Origin: Atopobium sp. oral taxon 810 str. F0209
GTDB taxonomy: Bacteria; Actinomycetota; Coriobacteriia; Coriobacteriales; Atopobiaceae
Length of the DNA: 64,000 bases
Reading direction: 5' to 3'
NCBI RefSeq assembly: GCF_000466405.1
Contig: NZ_KE952937.1
Location: 1 to 64,000, forward strand
Positions 18,749 to 27,922 of the stretch are shown piece by piece (the stretch's first letter is position 1; every line of letters starts with the position of its first letter). The notes beneath the pieces were generated by a model. It saw nothing but the letters and a program-made list of their open reading frames with translations, searched no databases and had not been told where the DNA came from. A program made the position numbers and the translations under genes.

Positions 18749-21478
18749 CTAGTCAAGCTTGGCTTGTGCTGCCGCAAGGCGTGCAATAGGCACACGGTAG
18801 GGCGAGCAAGAGACATAATCTAAGCCGAGCTTGTAGTACATGTGAATAGACTCAGGGTCACCACCGGTCTCGCCGCAGACACCACAAACAATGTCAGGAT
18901 TGCCCTCATGACCGCCCTCAACACCAAGCTTAACGAGCTTAGCAATGCCAGGATCGAGTGTCTCGAAGGGGTTGGACTTGAGAATCTTACGGTCAAGATA
19001 CTGAGGAACAAAAGCAGACTCAACGTCGTCACGAGAGAAGCCAAAGCCCATCTGAGTGAGGTCATTGGTGCCGAAGGAGAAGAAGTCGGCATGCTTTGCA
19101 ATGTCATCAGCGATGACAGCAGCGCGAGGAATCTCAATCATGGTGCCAACGGGGATGGAGAGCTCGACACCCTCTGCCTCGCTCACAGCCTTGATTTGAG
19201 CCTCAACCTGAGCGCGAACCTGCTCGAGCTCGGTCTCAAGAGAGACAAGAGGAATCATGATCTCAGGCTGAGGATCGAGCCCCTCCTTCTTGAGCTGAGC
19301 CATAGCGGTGGCGATTGCACGGGTCTGCATATCATTGAGCTCGGGATAGACGATGCCCAGACGGCAACCACGCAGGCCAAGCATGGGGTTGGCTTCCTGA
19401 TAGCTGTCAAGCTTCTTAAGGAGAGCTTTACCCTCGCTGACATCCTCGCCCTTTGCCTCAGCGCGTGCGAGAGACACCTCAAGCTCACGCGGGGACTCCA
19501 AGAACTCATGCAGGGGGGGATCAAGCAGACGCACGATGACAGGTAGACCATCCATGGCCTTGAACATCTCGTAGAAGTCGCCAATCTGAGCCTCATACAG
19601 CTTGGCAATAGCCTCGTCCTTGGTTGCCTGATCCTCGGCAAGGATAAAGGACTGAATAAGCTGCTTGCGGTCACCCAAGAACATGTGCTCGGTACGGTCA
19701 AGACCGATACCAGTTGCACCAAACTCACGGGAGAGCTTTGCGTCAGCAGGGTTGTCAGCATTGGCGCGAACCTTGAAGACGCGACCAAGGGACTCGTCAT
19801 TAGAAATCTCGTCAGCCCACTCGAGGATGGTACCTAGGTCACCAGCGAGCTCGGGGCGAACCAACTCAACGGCACCGAGGATGATATTACCCGTGGAGCC
19901 ATCAATGGAGATGACGTCGCCTTCCTTCAAAACGATGTCGGTACCAGCAATGGTAGCTTCCTTCTTGGCGACATCAATCTGGAGGGACTCGCAACCACAT
20001 ACGCATGGTGCACCCATACCACGAGCAATAACTGCTGCGTGAGAGGTCTTGCCACCATGGGAGGTCAAGATGCCCTCAGCGGCAACCATACCGGCAAGGT
20101 CATCGGGAGTGGTCTCCCAGCGAACGAGAACACAGGGCTTGCCAGCTTCTTTATAAGCAACAGCGTCAGCAGAGGAGAAGACGACAGCGCCTACGGCTGC
20201 ACCAGGAGAAGCGTTCATACCCTTAGCAACGACATCATACTTTGCCTTGGAGTCAAACTGAGGGTGGAGCAGCTGATCAAGCTGATCGGGAGCAACGCGG
20301 GAAACAGCGGTCTTCTTGTCGATACGGCCCTCTTCAACCATCTGGATAGCAACACGAAGTGCAGACAGAGCAGTACGCTTGCCAACACGAGTCTGCAGCA
20401 TCCAAAGCTTGCCCTGCTCAATGGTGAACTCGAGGTCCATCATGTCGGCGTAGTGATCCTCAAGAATCTCGAAGACACGGAAGAGTTCCTTGCCTGCCTC
20501 CTCAAGACCGGGGACATGAGGAAGATCGGCGATAGGCTCAGTGTTACGAATACCAGCAACAACGTCCTCGCCCTGAGCATTGACTAGGAAGTCACCGTAG
20601 CGCTCATTGGTACCATCAGCAGGGTTGCGGGTAAATGCAACGCCAGTAGCAGAGGTGTTGCCCTTGTTACCAAAGGCCATGACCTGCACGTTGACAGCAG
20701 TACCAAGCTCATCGGGAATCTTGTTCTGCTTACGGTAAAGGATGGCGCGCTCGGTATTCCAAGAACCAAAGACTGCCTGCTCGGCAAGACGGAGCTGCAG
20801 GATGGGGTCGTGGGGGAAAACAGCCTTGCCGTCAACCTCAATCTCAGGATACTTCTCGACATCAACGTTATCAGCAAAAATCTGCTTGAACGTAGCAACA
20901 AGCTCTTTAAGGTCATCAGCATCGAGCTCAGTATCAAGCTTAACGCCCTTCTCGGCCTTCTTGGCATTGATGGCATCCTCGAAGAGCTGACCAGAAACGC
21001 CCATAACTACGTCAGAGAACATCTGGACAAAACGACGGTAGGAGTCGTAAGCAAAACGGGGATTGTCAGTCTGCTTGATAAGACCCTGAACAGAGTCATC
21101 ATTCAGACCAAGGTTCAAAACCGTATCCATCATGCCAGGCATGGAGAAAGGAGCGCCGGAACGCACTGAAACCAGCAGAGGATCCTCAGCGTCACCGAGC
21201 TTCTTGCCCATACGCTTCTCGAGATCCTTACGGTACTCGTCAATCTCGTCGAGTACACCTTCAGGCCAAACATTGCCTGCGCCAGAATACTCAACACAAG
21301 TCTGGCAGGAAATAGAAAATCCTGGGGGAACAGGAAGACCAATATTGGCCATCTCGGCGAGGTTTGCACCCTTACCACCAGTAATCCACTTTGCCTTGTC
21401 GACGGTCTCGCCTGCGACCTCAGTCACATTCTTACCGTTTTCGTCAAAGCCGAACCGGTACACGTGCTTTTCAGCCAT
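18749..21478 (-). CDS. ppdK: Pyruvate, phosphate dikinase
   Basis: Interconverts PEP + AMP + PPi and pyruvate + ATP + Pi, a glycolytic/gluconeogenic switch point. The N-terminal ATP-grasp domain has ITGGKGANLAEMANIGLPVP and SVRSGAPFSMPGMMDTVLNL. The central domain has the phosphorylated His in HGGKTSHAAVIARGMGAPCV. The C-terminal TIM barrel has FSFGTNDLTQM and the catalytic Cys in CGVCGETGGDP. At 909 aa it is full length. The start is the ATG at 21476-21478 (AAGGAG 5 bases upstream), not the GTG six bases earlier. High codon bias suggests strong expression. It is adjacent to a partial PPDK regulator. Confidence 0.97.
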   Translation of the reverse strand: MAEKHVYRFGFDENGKNVTEVAGETVDKAKWITGGKGANLAEMANIGLPVPPGFSISCQTCVEYSGAGNVWPEGVLDEIDEYRKDLEKRMGKKLGDAEDPLLVSVRSGAPFSMPGMMDTVLNLGLNDDSVQGLIKQTDNPRFAYDSYRRFVQMFSDVVMGVSGQLFEDAINAKKAEKGVKLDTELDADDLKELVATFKQIFADNVDVEKYPEIEVDGKAVFPHDPILQLRLAEQAVFGSWNTERAILYRKQNKIPDELGTAVNVQVMAFGNKGNTSATGVAFTRNPADGTNERYGDFLVNAQGEDVVAGIRNTEPIADLPHVPGLEEAGKELFRVFEILEDHYADMMDLEFTIEQGKLWMLQTRVGKRTALSALRVAIQMVEEGRIDKKTAVSRVAPDQLDQLLHPQFDSKAKYDVVAKGMNASPGAAVGAVVFSSADAVAYKEAGKPCVLVRWETTPDDLAGMVAAEGILTSHGGKTSHAAVIARGMGAPCVCGCESLQIDVAKKEATIAGTDIVLKEGDVISIDGSTGNIILGAVELVRPELAGDLGTILEWADEISNDESLGRVFKVRANADNPADAKLSREFGATGIGLDRTEHMFLGDRKQLIQSFILAEDQATKDEAIAKLYEAQIGDFYEMFKAMDGLPVIVRLLDPPLHEFLESPRELEVSLARAEAKGEDVSEGKALLKKLDSYQEANPMLGLRGCRLGIVYPELNDMQTRAIATAMAQLKKEGLDPQPEIMIPLVSLETELEQVRAQVEAQIKAVSEAEGVELSIPVGTMIEIPRAAVIADDIAKHADFFSFGTNDLTQMGFGFSRDDVESAFVPQYLDRKILKSNPFETLDPGIAKLVKLGVEGGHEGNPDIVCGVCGETGGDPESIHMYYKLGLDYVSCSPYRVPIARLAAAQAKLD

Positions 21479-21662
21479 ACGCACTCCTTGATTCGTTGCT
21501 TTGGGCAGCCAAAGCTACCCCTGTACCAACAACAGCATGATAGCGCAATCCAGCACTTAAGCTGAATTCAAATTAATAAAGCCAGACATACAGACCATCA
21601 TTTCCGCACTACGAGGAAATATTGGCCTGCTGTCTAGCTCAATTTTTCACAATATGAGCAGG

Positions 21663-22067
21663 TTATGCGAGCTCTTGCACAGAAATTTCTGCACGATGAC
21701 CACTGATACTTGCGGGCTCAGAACCCGTAAGGCTAGCAATAACCGTGATGGAAGGACCGAGCAAGTCAACAGAAGGAATACCCCTACTGTCGAGCTCGCG
21801 CCTAATATCACGGCGAAGATTCTTATCAGCGATCGTGTGGAAAACAGCCGTAGGTGTATCCTCTTCGCGATTCTTGTCAAGGTAGTCACAAACCATCTCA
21901 ACATTGTTTACATTGCCCAGCTGCTTAACAACAATCGCGCCATCCTCAAACTGGTCAGCCGCAGCCTCTACGACGCCGACCGCAGTCTTGCCGCGAGCGT
22001 CAGAGAGAACGAATACGACGGGAAGGGGCTCTTCCCCAATCTCCTCACCGATGAAGTCCTCAGGCAT
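21663..22067 (-). CDS. PPDK regulatory protein homologue, N-terminal domain only
   Basis: The 134 residues match the N-terminal domain of the PPDK/PEP-synthase regulatory protein family (DUF299, bifunctional kinase-pyrophosphorylase, B. subtilis YqfL). They include PVVFVLSDARGKTAVGVVEAA near the start and GIPSVDLLGPSI near residue 100. The family normally continues for about 140 more residues with a P-loop GVSRTSKTP, which is absent. Only about 180 bases remain before ppdK, and no frame there resembles the missing domain. It is therefore a deletion or a reduced protein rather than a frameshift. Position between glyS and ppdK matches the expected locus for the full regulator. The start is the ATG at 22065-22067 with AAGGAA upstream. 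It could be an inactive remnant or a ligand-sensing domain kept alone. Confidence 0.75.
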   Translation of the reverse strand: MPEDFIGEEIGEEPLPVVFVLSDARGKTAVGVVEAAADQFEDGAIVVKQLGNVNNVEMVCDYLDKNREEDTPTAVFHTIADKNLRRDIRRELDSRGIPSVDLLGPSITVIASLTGSEPASISGHRAEISVQELA

Positions 22068-22135
22068 GAATGCGTTCCTTCCTCTCAAACCGGACCTTTG
22101 TGTCCGACTTTGTACACATGACAATGCGTGCATAC

Positions 22136-24232
22136 CTAGCGTTTGCGGGAAAGTACTCCGATATCCGCCACGTCTGCGAAGACATTTGCAAAGCGGTTTA
22201 ACAGCCGAAGCCTATTCTCCCTTAACTTAGTGTCCTCGTCCATGACAAGTACGTCATCAAAGAATCGGTCGATGGGCTCTCTTAATGCCGCGAGAGAGCG
22301 ACAAGCCCCCTCATAGTCACCTGAAGCCAACGCTTTCTCCACATTCTGTTCACCTTCACAACAAGCTTGGAGCAAGACAGATTCGGATTCAGTAAGTAAA
22401 GTTTCGTCAACTTCAATACCCAAATTCTTGTCAGCAAGATGCGCAGCACGGGCGTATGCCACCGCCAAATCATCAAAAAGTTCAGGCTGGCTTGAACGCG
22501 CCTCATCAAGAGCATGAGCGCGAGCAAAGAATTCCGCAGGGTCAATTACACCTACCGCAGAAACAGCATCAATGGTGTCTGGAGCAATACCATCTTTTTT
22601 GGCCATAGCAGCAAGACGACCTGCAAAAAACTTGACAACATCCGTCTCAACTTCAGCCACATCAAAACTAATACCCTGTGCAGCAAGGCTAGAAAGCGCA
22701 CAATGAATAAGTTTGCGAAGCTCAAGCTTGGGCAAAACCTTAAGAATAGCAATCACGCCAATTGCTGCACGACGCACGGCAAAGGGGTCTGCAGAGCCTG
22801 TGGGCGGCTCACCAATGGCAAACATGCCACAAGCGGTATCAATTTTGTCAGCCAATGCCACAAGCTGCCCAACAACACCAGAAGGCAATTTGTCGCCTGC
22901 AAAACGAGGACGATAGTGTTCACGAATTGCATCAGCAATATCAACAGGCTCCCCCGCTGCCTCAGCGTAGTAGCCGCCCATAACACCTTGCTGACTTGTA
23001 AACTCAATAACTGCTTGGCTCACAAGGTCTGCCTTGGCAAGATGTGCAGCGCGTTGTGCCTTCTGCGCCAGTTCTTCATTAGCATCCAACTGATGTGCAG
23101 CTGCCAAAGCAAGAGCTTCCATACGCTCAACCTTTTGACGCATGCTACCTAGCTTCTCTTGGAAGACAACTTGGCTCAAACGCTCAACAAATTCATCCAT
23201 CGGAACCTTAAGGTCCTCATCATAGAAGAACTTTGCATCGTCAAGACGAGCCCTAACCACACGCTCATTACCATCGATAACCGTTGCAGCACAGCGAGGG
23301 TCAGCATTGCTAACAACAACAAACTCGCAGGTAAGTTTGCCATTCTTGTCATAAATAGGGAAATAACGTTGATTGGAAAGCATGGACTCACAGATAATCT
23401 CATGAGGAACAGCAAGAAACTCCTCATCAAACTTACCCACAATAACCGAGGGCCACTCACAAAGGTTGACAACCTCTTGGAAAGTAGCGCGAGGCGTATC
23501 AACATGTGCGCCACCACGCTCAGCTTCAATTTGAGCAATACCCTTACGAATAACCGCTGTACGCTCTTCTTCACCAAGTACACAAGCAGAGCGCAGAACA
23601 TCTTCGTAAAGCTTGGGCTCGGCGACTACATGCTCGCCCGCACCTAACACGCGATGACCACGGGTTGTATTACTGCTTGTCACGTCACCATAAGTTACAT
23701 CTATAACTTCACTACCCAGAAGAGCGCAAATCCAGCGAACTGGACGCACAAAGCTCACGTGCTCAGAACCCCAGCGCTGACTACGGTAGTTAGGCCATTC
23801 AAGATGCGAGATGATGTGCTCACATAGTTGGGTCAGCAGAGGCTCTGCCGGACGAGATTCTTCGTGAATCTCGGCAAAGACATACTCGTTGCCATCGGCA
23901 TCTACATGCCGCCTCAGCTGCTCAGCATTCACGCCTTGTTTACGAGCAAATCCAAGAGCTGCTTTGGTAGGATTGCCCTCTGCATCAAAGGCAATGCGTG
24001 CAGCGGGTCCACGACGAGACTCATTGCGCTCCTCGGTAGCACAAGCAACGTCTGCCACCAGAGCAGCTAGTCGACGCGGCGTCGAGATAATACGTACCTT
24101 GCCGTGAGACAACCCAAGCTCATCAAGACCTTCGTCCACTAGTTTTCCCAGCTGAGCAACGGCGTTGGAAAGAGGGGCGGACGGCATTTCCTCAGTACCA
24201 ATTTCGAGAAGAAAATCCTTCTTATCAGCCAT
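22136..24232 (-). CDS. glyS: Glycyl-tRNA synthetase beta subunit
   Basis: Beta chain of the alpha2-beta2 bacterial GlyRS, needed for tRNA recognition. It begins DFLLEIGTEEMPSAPL and contains GPAARIAFDAEGNPTKAALGFARKQG, shown here as two adjoining family blocks. The HD-like region holds ADLVSQAVIEFTSQQGVMGG. The C-terminal DALR anticodon-binding region has VLVMDEDTKLRENRLRLL. At 698 aa it is normal. It starts directly after the glyQ stop codon. Confidence 0.96.
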   Translation of the reverse strand: MADKKDFLLEIGTEEMPSAPLSNAVAQLGKLVDEGLDELGLSHGKVRIISTPRRLAALVADVACATEERNESRRGPAARIAFDAEGNPTKAALGFARKQGVNAEQLRRHVDADGNEYVFAEIHEESRPAEPLLTQLCEHIISHLEWPNYRSQRWGSEHVSFVRPVRWICALLGSEVIDVTYGDVTSSNTTRGHRVLGAGEHVVAEPKLYEDVLRSACVLGEEERTAVIRKGIAQIEAERGGAHVDTPRATFQEVVNLCEWPSVIVGKFDEEFLAVPHEIICESMLSNQRYFPIYDKNGKLTCEFVVVSNADPRCAATVIDGNERVVRARLDDAKFFYDEDLKVPMDEFVERLSQVVFQEKLGSMRQKVERMEALALAAAHQLDANEELAQKAQRAAHLAKADLVSQAVIEFTSQQGVMGGYYAEAAGEPVDIADAIREHYRPRFAGDKLPSGVVGQLVALADKIDTACGMFAIGEPPTGSADPFAVRRAAIGVIAILKVLPKLELRKLIHCALSSLAAQGISFDVAEVETDVVKFFAGRLAAMAKKDGIAPDTIDAVSAVGVIDPAEFFARAHALDEARSSQPELFDDLAVAYARAAHLADKNLGIEVDETLLTESESVLLQACCEGEQNVEKALASGDYEGACRSLAALREPIDRFFDDVLVMDEDTKLRENRLRLLNRFANVFADVADIGVLSRKR

Positions 24233-25138
24233 TTAGGCCACCTCCTTCTTTTCTGCATCAGACTTGCTTGCAACCTCTGCCAAATATGACTCGCAGCAGG
24301 CTTTGGCAAGTGTGCGCACGCGAAGAATATAGTTTGCACGCTCAACAGCAGACAGTGCTCCACGAGAGTCAAGCAGATTAAAGGCATGGCTGCACTTCAT
24401 AACGCAGTCATAGCCAGGAAGCGGCAACTTGCGGTCAAGGCAGGCGTGGCATTCCCTCTCGTAGTCATCAAATTTCTGTCTCATCATAGGAACATCGGCA
24501 ACCTCAAAGTTGTATGCCGAAAACTCACGCTCATTTTCAAGGAAGACATCACCGTATTTGATAGCAGTGCCGTCAGGCAGCCAACTCCATACCAAGTCAT
24601 AAACCGAATCAACCTGTTGGGCATACATAGCAATACGCTCAAGGCCATAGGCAATCTCAACGGGAACAGGGTCAACTTCAATACCACCCACCTGTTGGAA
24701 GTAGGTAAATTGAGTAACCTCCATGCCATCCATCCAGACTTCCCAACCCAAGCCCCAAGCACCTAGCGTAGGACTTTCCCAGTCATCCTCAACAAAACGG
24801 ACGTCATGCTCTGCAGGGTCAAGGCCAATTGCTGTAAGCGATCCCAAATATAGCTCCTGAGAATCAGCAGGGCTAGGCTTGAGTACTACCTGGAATTGAT
24901 AGTAATGCTGCATACGATTGGGATTCTCACCATAACGTCCATCAGCAGGACGGCGGCAAGGCTGCGGATAGCAGGTGCGCCAAGCAGCGGGCCCCAAGCT
25001 ACGTAGCAAAGTGGCGGTATGAAAGGTACCAGCACCAACCTCGCTATCGTAAGGTTGCATAACCGTACAACCCTGATCTGCCCAATAATGTTCAAGGGCC
25101 AAGATCATATCTTGGAAGCTTAGTGGAGTAGTACTCAT
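24233..25138 (-). CDS. glyQ: Glycyl-tRNA synthetase alpha subunit
   Basis: Catalytic alpha chain of two-subunit GlyRS, class II aaRS fold. Typical blocks are [35 protein letters not shown] and [19 protein letters not shown], which includes the family signature, then YGLERIAMY. At 301 aa it is normal. It is followed without gap by glyS. The 90-base upstream region is too short for a T-box and shows no specifier structure. Confidence 0.97.
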   Translation of the reverse strand: MSTTPLSFQDMILALEHYWADQGCTVMQPYDSEVGAGTFHTATLLRSLGPAAWRTCYPQPCRRPADGRYGENPNRMQHYYQFQVVLKPSPADSQELYLGSLTAIGLDPAEHDVRFVEDDWESPTLGAWGLGWEVWMDGMEVTQFTYFQQVGGIEVDPVPVEIAYGLERIAMYAQQVDSVYDLVWSWLPDGTAIKYGDVFLENEREFSAYNFEVADVPMMRQKFDDYERECHACLDRKLPLPGYDCVMKCSHAFNLLDSRGALSAVERANYILRVRTLAKACCESYLAEVASKSDAEKKEVA

Positions 25139-25230
25139 AGTCCTGCTTTCCTCTCGTTAACTTCTTTGTACGGCAAAACCATACCTTGATTTTCTTGTCA
25201 CATCAGTTGCAGCTCATAAAAACTGCGTGT

Positions 25231-25779
25231 CTACTTTAAGGCACCCCAGCGGTTGAGCGGCCAATAAATCCATACCGCCTCAGAAGTGATGGAACTCATA
25301 GGGATGGGTCCAAAATAACGCGAGTCAAGAGAATCTGTACGATTGTCCCCCATAACCCAAACCTGTCCTTCAGGAACGGTAAGGGGATAACTAATTCCAC
25401 CTGCAACCCAAGTATCGCTTAAAGGTAAAGTGGGAGTCCCCGAAGTATAGGGTTCATCAAGCTTTTTACCATCAACCCAAACTGCGTTATCCTTGATATC
25501 AACGGTTTGACCAGGACCCGCAATGATGCGTTTAATAAGCGTATCGCCTGTGCCTTTAATATCGTTAAAAGTTACGATTTGACCCACCTGAGGCTCATTT
25601 GTCCATAGGCTAACTTTCTCACCTATCAGGTGATCCCCTTGCTGGATTGTTTGAAGCATCGAACCTGACGGTACTTCATAAAACTCAACCACATAACGGC
25701 GTATCAGCAAACTGGCCCCAATAGCAATAACAAAGACCAACACCCATTGCAGCCAATTGGGAATACCACGTTTTTCCAT
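25231..25779 (-). CDS. lepB: Signal peptidase I
   Basis: Membrane protease removing signal peptides of exported proteins. An N-terminal membrane segment (about residues 10-28) precedes the catalytic Ser in VPSGSMLQTI. The general-base Lys lies in TLIKRIIAGPGQ, and GDNRTDSLDSRYFGPIP closes the catalytic core. At 182 aa it is the short Gram-positive type with one anchor. It is coupled to trmD (start one base after the trmD stop), extending the rpsP-rimM-trmD operon. Confidence 0.95.
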   Translation of the reverse strand: MEKRGIPNWLQWVLVFVIAIGASLLIRRYVVEFYEVPSGSMLQTIQQGDHLIGEKVSLWTNEPQVGQIVTFNDIKGTGDTLIKRIIAGPGQTVDIKDNAVWVDGKKLDEPYTSGTPTLPLSDTWVAGGISYPLTVPEGQVWVMGDNRTDSLDSRYFGPIPMSSITSEAVWIYWPLNRWGALK

Positions 25780-25780
25780 A

Positions 25781-26488
25781 CTACGCTCTCCCCTTCTGAA
25801 GCGCTAAAGAAGCGTCTTCTAGCAAATCGGGACGCCACTTTTGGGTACGTTCCAACGCACTTTGAGCTCGCCATTTTGCAATTTCTGCATGATTGCCTGA
25901 GAGCAAAACTTCAGGCACTTTTCTACCTTCAAAATCAGCGGGCCGAGTATATTGGGCATATTCCAACAAACCATCCGAGAAAGACTCATCCTTCGCGCTA
26001 TTCTCATCACCTAAAACACCTGGTAATAAACGCACTACCGCATCACTCACGACCATAGCCGCAAGCTCCCCACCCGTAAGTACATAATCACCAAGGGAGA
26101 TAATCTCATCTGCCAGTTCATAACAACGTTCGTCCATACCCTCATAACGACCACAAACAAACAACAGATGCTCTTTTTTGGCAAGGCGTTGTGCGCAAGA
26201 CTCATCAAAACGCCTTCCGCAAGGTGAAAAGAAAACCACATATGGCAAAAACAAGCTACGGGATTTAAGATCACGCACTGCATCAAAGATGGGTTGAGGC
26301 TTCATAAGCATACCCTGGCCGCCACCAAAAGGTGCATCATCCACTGTGTGATGCCTATCATGCGTCCAATCACGCAGATTGTAAGCTTTAAAGCTCAAGA
26401 TTCCTTTATCCTGTGCGCGGCCCATAATGGAGGCACTCATATAAGGTTCAAAGACTTCAGGAAAGACGGAAAGTGTTTCAATATGCAC
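25781..26488 (-). CDS. trmD: tRNA (guanine-N1-)-methyltransferase
   Basis: Methylates G37 in tRNAs reading CNN-type codons, preventing frameshifting. It is a SPOUT knotted fold with GGGQGMLMKPQPIFDA, FVCGRYEGMDERC and ISLGDYVLTGGELAAMV. The C-terminal helical domain includes PEVLLSGNHAEIAKWR. At 235 aa it is normal and in the conserved rpsP-khpA-rimM-trmD order. Confidence 0.97.
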   Translation of the reverse strand: MHIETLSVFPEVFEPYMSASIMGRAQDKGILSFKAYNLRDWTHDRHHTVDDAPFGGGQGMLMKPQPIFDAVRDLKSRSLFLPYVVFFSPCGRRFDESCAQRLAKKEHLLFVCGRYEGMDERCYELADEIISLGDYVLTGGELAAMVVSDAVVRLLPGVLGDENSAKDESFSDGLLEYAQYTRPADFEGRKVPEVLLSGNHAEIAKWRAQSALERTQKWRPDLLEDASLALQKGRA

Positions 26489-26500
26489 AGTCTCTCCTCC

Positions 26501-27007
26501 CTAAACGAGTCCATCAGGCAAATTAACACGAATAACGCCTTGAGCAGGCAACTCGTCAATGAACTCATCAATAGCAGGAATCAACACTTCTTTGTTGCCT
26601 TGACGCACAACCCAAACATCATTGGCAGGACCTACCATAATCTCAGAGATGCGTCCCAGTTCACCATACGTGCGGTCCATCACTTGACGACCCATCAGTT
26701 CATCCAAAGCAGGACCTAAATCCGCAGGCAACTCTTCTACAGGAGCTAAAAGAGAATGACCTACCAAGGCTTGAGCATCAGAAATACTTGTGACATCGGA
26801 TAACGAAATCAGCTGACCTGAACCTGCGTTGGTCACATGATTTATCCGATGAAACCTATCTCGCTTGAGCACAGGTGGAACACAAGCCACATGCATACCG
26901 TCGTATAACAAGGGGGGAAGCCCAGCGACCGGAGCCGCTACGACCTCCCCACCTTTGCCATGTGTCTTTGTTATACCTGCGACCAAGCGCCAATGTTTGC
27001 GCGCCAT
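26501..27007 (-). CDS. rimM: 16S rRNA processing protein RimM
   Basis: 30S maturation factor that binds S19. The N-terminal RimM barrel (LVAGITKTHGKGGEVVA) and C-terminal PRC-barrel (LDELMGRQVMDRTYGELGRI, then VLIPAIDEFI) are both present. At 168 aa it is normal. The ATG at 27005-27007 is preferred. A GTG two codons upstream abuts the khpA stop. Confidence 0.93.
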   Translation of the reverse strand: MARKHWRLVAGITKTHGKGGEVVAAPVAGLPPLLYDGMHVACVPPVLKRDRFHRINHVTNAGSGQLISLSDVTSISDAQALVGHSLLAPVEELPADLGPALDELMGRQVMDRTYGELGRISEIMVGPANDVWVVRQGNKEVLIPAIDEFIDELPAQGVIRVNLPDGLV

Positions 27008-27013
27008 GGACAC

Positions 27014-27331
27014 CTAACCTACAACCTCTACCTCGACAGAAGTACCCACACGTGAACCAAGAGCACGAGCAAGCGTGCGAATGGCCTTAATCGTGCGACC
27101 ACGACGACCAATGATACGGCCGGCATCTTCTTCGGCGCAGCTCACCTCAATAAGTGCGCTGCCCTCACGGTCGGTAACATCCAAAGAAACACTATCTTGA
27201 TCGGCTACCAAACCGCACACGATATACTCCACGAGATCTGCAACCTTGTCCGAGGCGAGCTCCTCGTCGTCCTGAATCTCCTCGACTACGTCGATAGTCT
27301 CCTCAGTGACGTCGGCGAATTCGCCGGCCAT
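27014..27331 (-). CDS. khpA: KH-domain RNA-binding protein KhpA
   Basis: Small KH protein that acts with KhpB in RNA binding and cell elongation control in Gram-positives. The KH signature is AGRIIGRRGRTIKAIR (GxxG loop GRRG), followed by a beta strand. At 105 aa it carries an acidic N-terminal extension of about 30 residues (TEETIDVVEEIQDDEE) longer than the usual 75-80 aa. Located between rpsP and rimM as in Firmicutes and Actinobacteria. Confidence 0.93.
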   Translation of the reverse strand: MAGEFADVTEETIDVVEEIQDDEELASDKVADLVEYIVCGLVADQDSVSLDVTDREGSALIEVSCAEEDAGRIIGRRGRTIKAIRTLARALGSRVGTSVEVEVVG

Positions 27332-27334
27332 GGC

Positions 27335-27652
27335 TTACTCCTCGTCCTGAGCTGCTGCTGCCTTGGCCTGAGCCTTCTTAGAAAGCTTGGCCTTCTTCTC
27401 GGGTGCGGGAGCACCAGTACGCACGATGTCCATCAGGTGAGAGACGGTAGAGCTGGGCTGAGCACCCTTAGCAACCCACTCATCAATCTTCTCAAGGTCA
27501 AGCTGAATGGTCTTAGGGGTGGTCAAAGGATTATAACGACCAACCTCCTCAATATAACGACCATCGCGAGGCATACGGCCATCAGCGACGACAACACGAT
27601 AATAGGGACGCTTCTTGGCACCGTGACGGGCCAAACGAATCTTGACTGCCAA
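27335..27652 (-). CDS. rpsP: 30S ribosomal protein S16
   Basis: S16 assembly protein, starting (L)[20 protein letters not shown] and containing [13 protein letters not shown]. The C-terminal tail (about residues 80-105) is Lys/Ala-rich. I place the start at a TTG (27650-27652) because AAGGAG lies 6 bases upstream and the family begins exactly there (M-AVKIRL). An ATG frame extending to 27709 reads through the leader hairpin and adds 19 residues foreign to the family. First gene of the rpsP-khpA-rimM-trmD-lepB operon. Confidence 0.93.
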   Translation of the reverse strand: MAVKIRLARHGAKKRPYYRVVVADGRMPRDGRYIEEVGRYNPLTTPKTIQLDLEKIDEWVAKGAQPSSTVSHLMDIVRTGAPAPEKKAKLSKKAQAKAAAAQDEE

Positions 27653-27670
27653 TGAAAACTCCTTCAGACG

Positions 27671-27702
27671 AGCGACACCGTGGTAGTAGTAGTTGTGTCG
27701 CT
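27671..27702 (-). promoter_or_regulatory. Hairpin in the rpsP leader
   Basis: AGCGACAC (minus strand, 27695-27702) and GTGTCGCT (27671-27678) are perfect complements around a 16-base loop. The structure ends about 18 bases before the rpsP start, so it could gate ribosome access. Autoregulation by S16 is inferred. Confidence 0.45.
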
Positions 27703-27724
27703 TTGCCACACAAATGCTCTCCTA

Positions 27725-27752
27725 CTATACGACTCTTAGCGTTTGGTGCAAG
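27725..27752 (-). promoter_or_regulatory. Candidate promoter of the rpsP operon
   Basis: On the minus strand TTGCAC (27747-27752) and TATAGT (27725-27730) are separated by 16 bases. The predicted start is about 65 bases before rpsP. Confidence 0.5.
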
Positions 27753-27909
27753 GTGCAGTTTTTGTATCTTAGAGACAAAATCCATGTAAAAGCAACTCTC
27801 AAACAGCTCTAAGAACAAATTTATCAATGTTTTTTTGAATTTTCAAACAAGCAAAACTTCAGCTTATTGCGCAGGCATCTAGAACAAATGAGCTGTCCTG
27901 CTACTTACC

Positions 27910-27915
27910 TATAAT
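27910..27915 (+). promoter_or_regulatory. -10 element of dinB (leaderless)
   Basis: A perfect TATAAT at 27910-27915 precedes the ATG at 27923 by 7 bases, so the transcript would start at or next to the start codon. No good -35 is seen 16-18 bases upstream. Confidence 0.55.
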
Positions 27916-27922
27916 GACAACT

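Noticed and set aside
18842-19546. 234-codon plus-strand frame opposite ppdK
   Set aside because: Composition is Leu-rich shadow sequence of a highly biased gene, and the minus-strand PPDK motifs are unambiguous.
25139-25230. T-box riboswitch upstream of glyQ
   Set aside because: The 92-base gap is too short and shows no specifier loop, T-box sequence or terminator.
27875-27915. LexA/SOS box at dinB
   Set aside because: AGAACA near 27881 lacks the complementary half-site expected for GAACN4GTTC or CGAACN4GTTCG.
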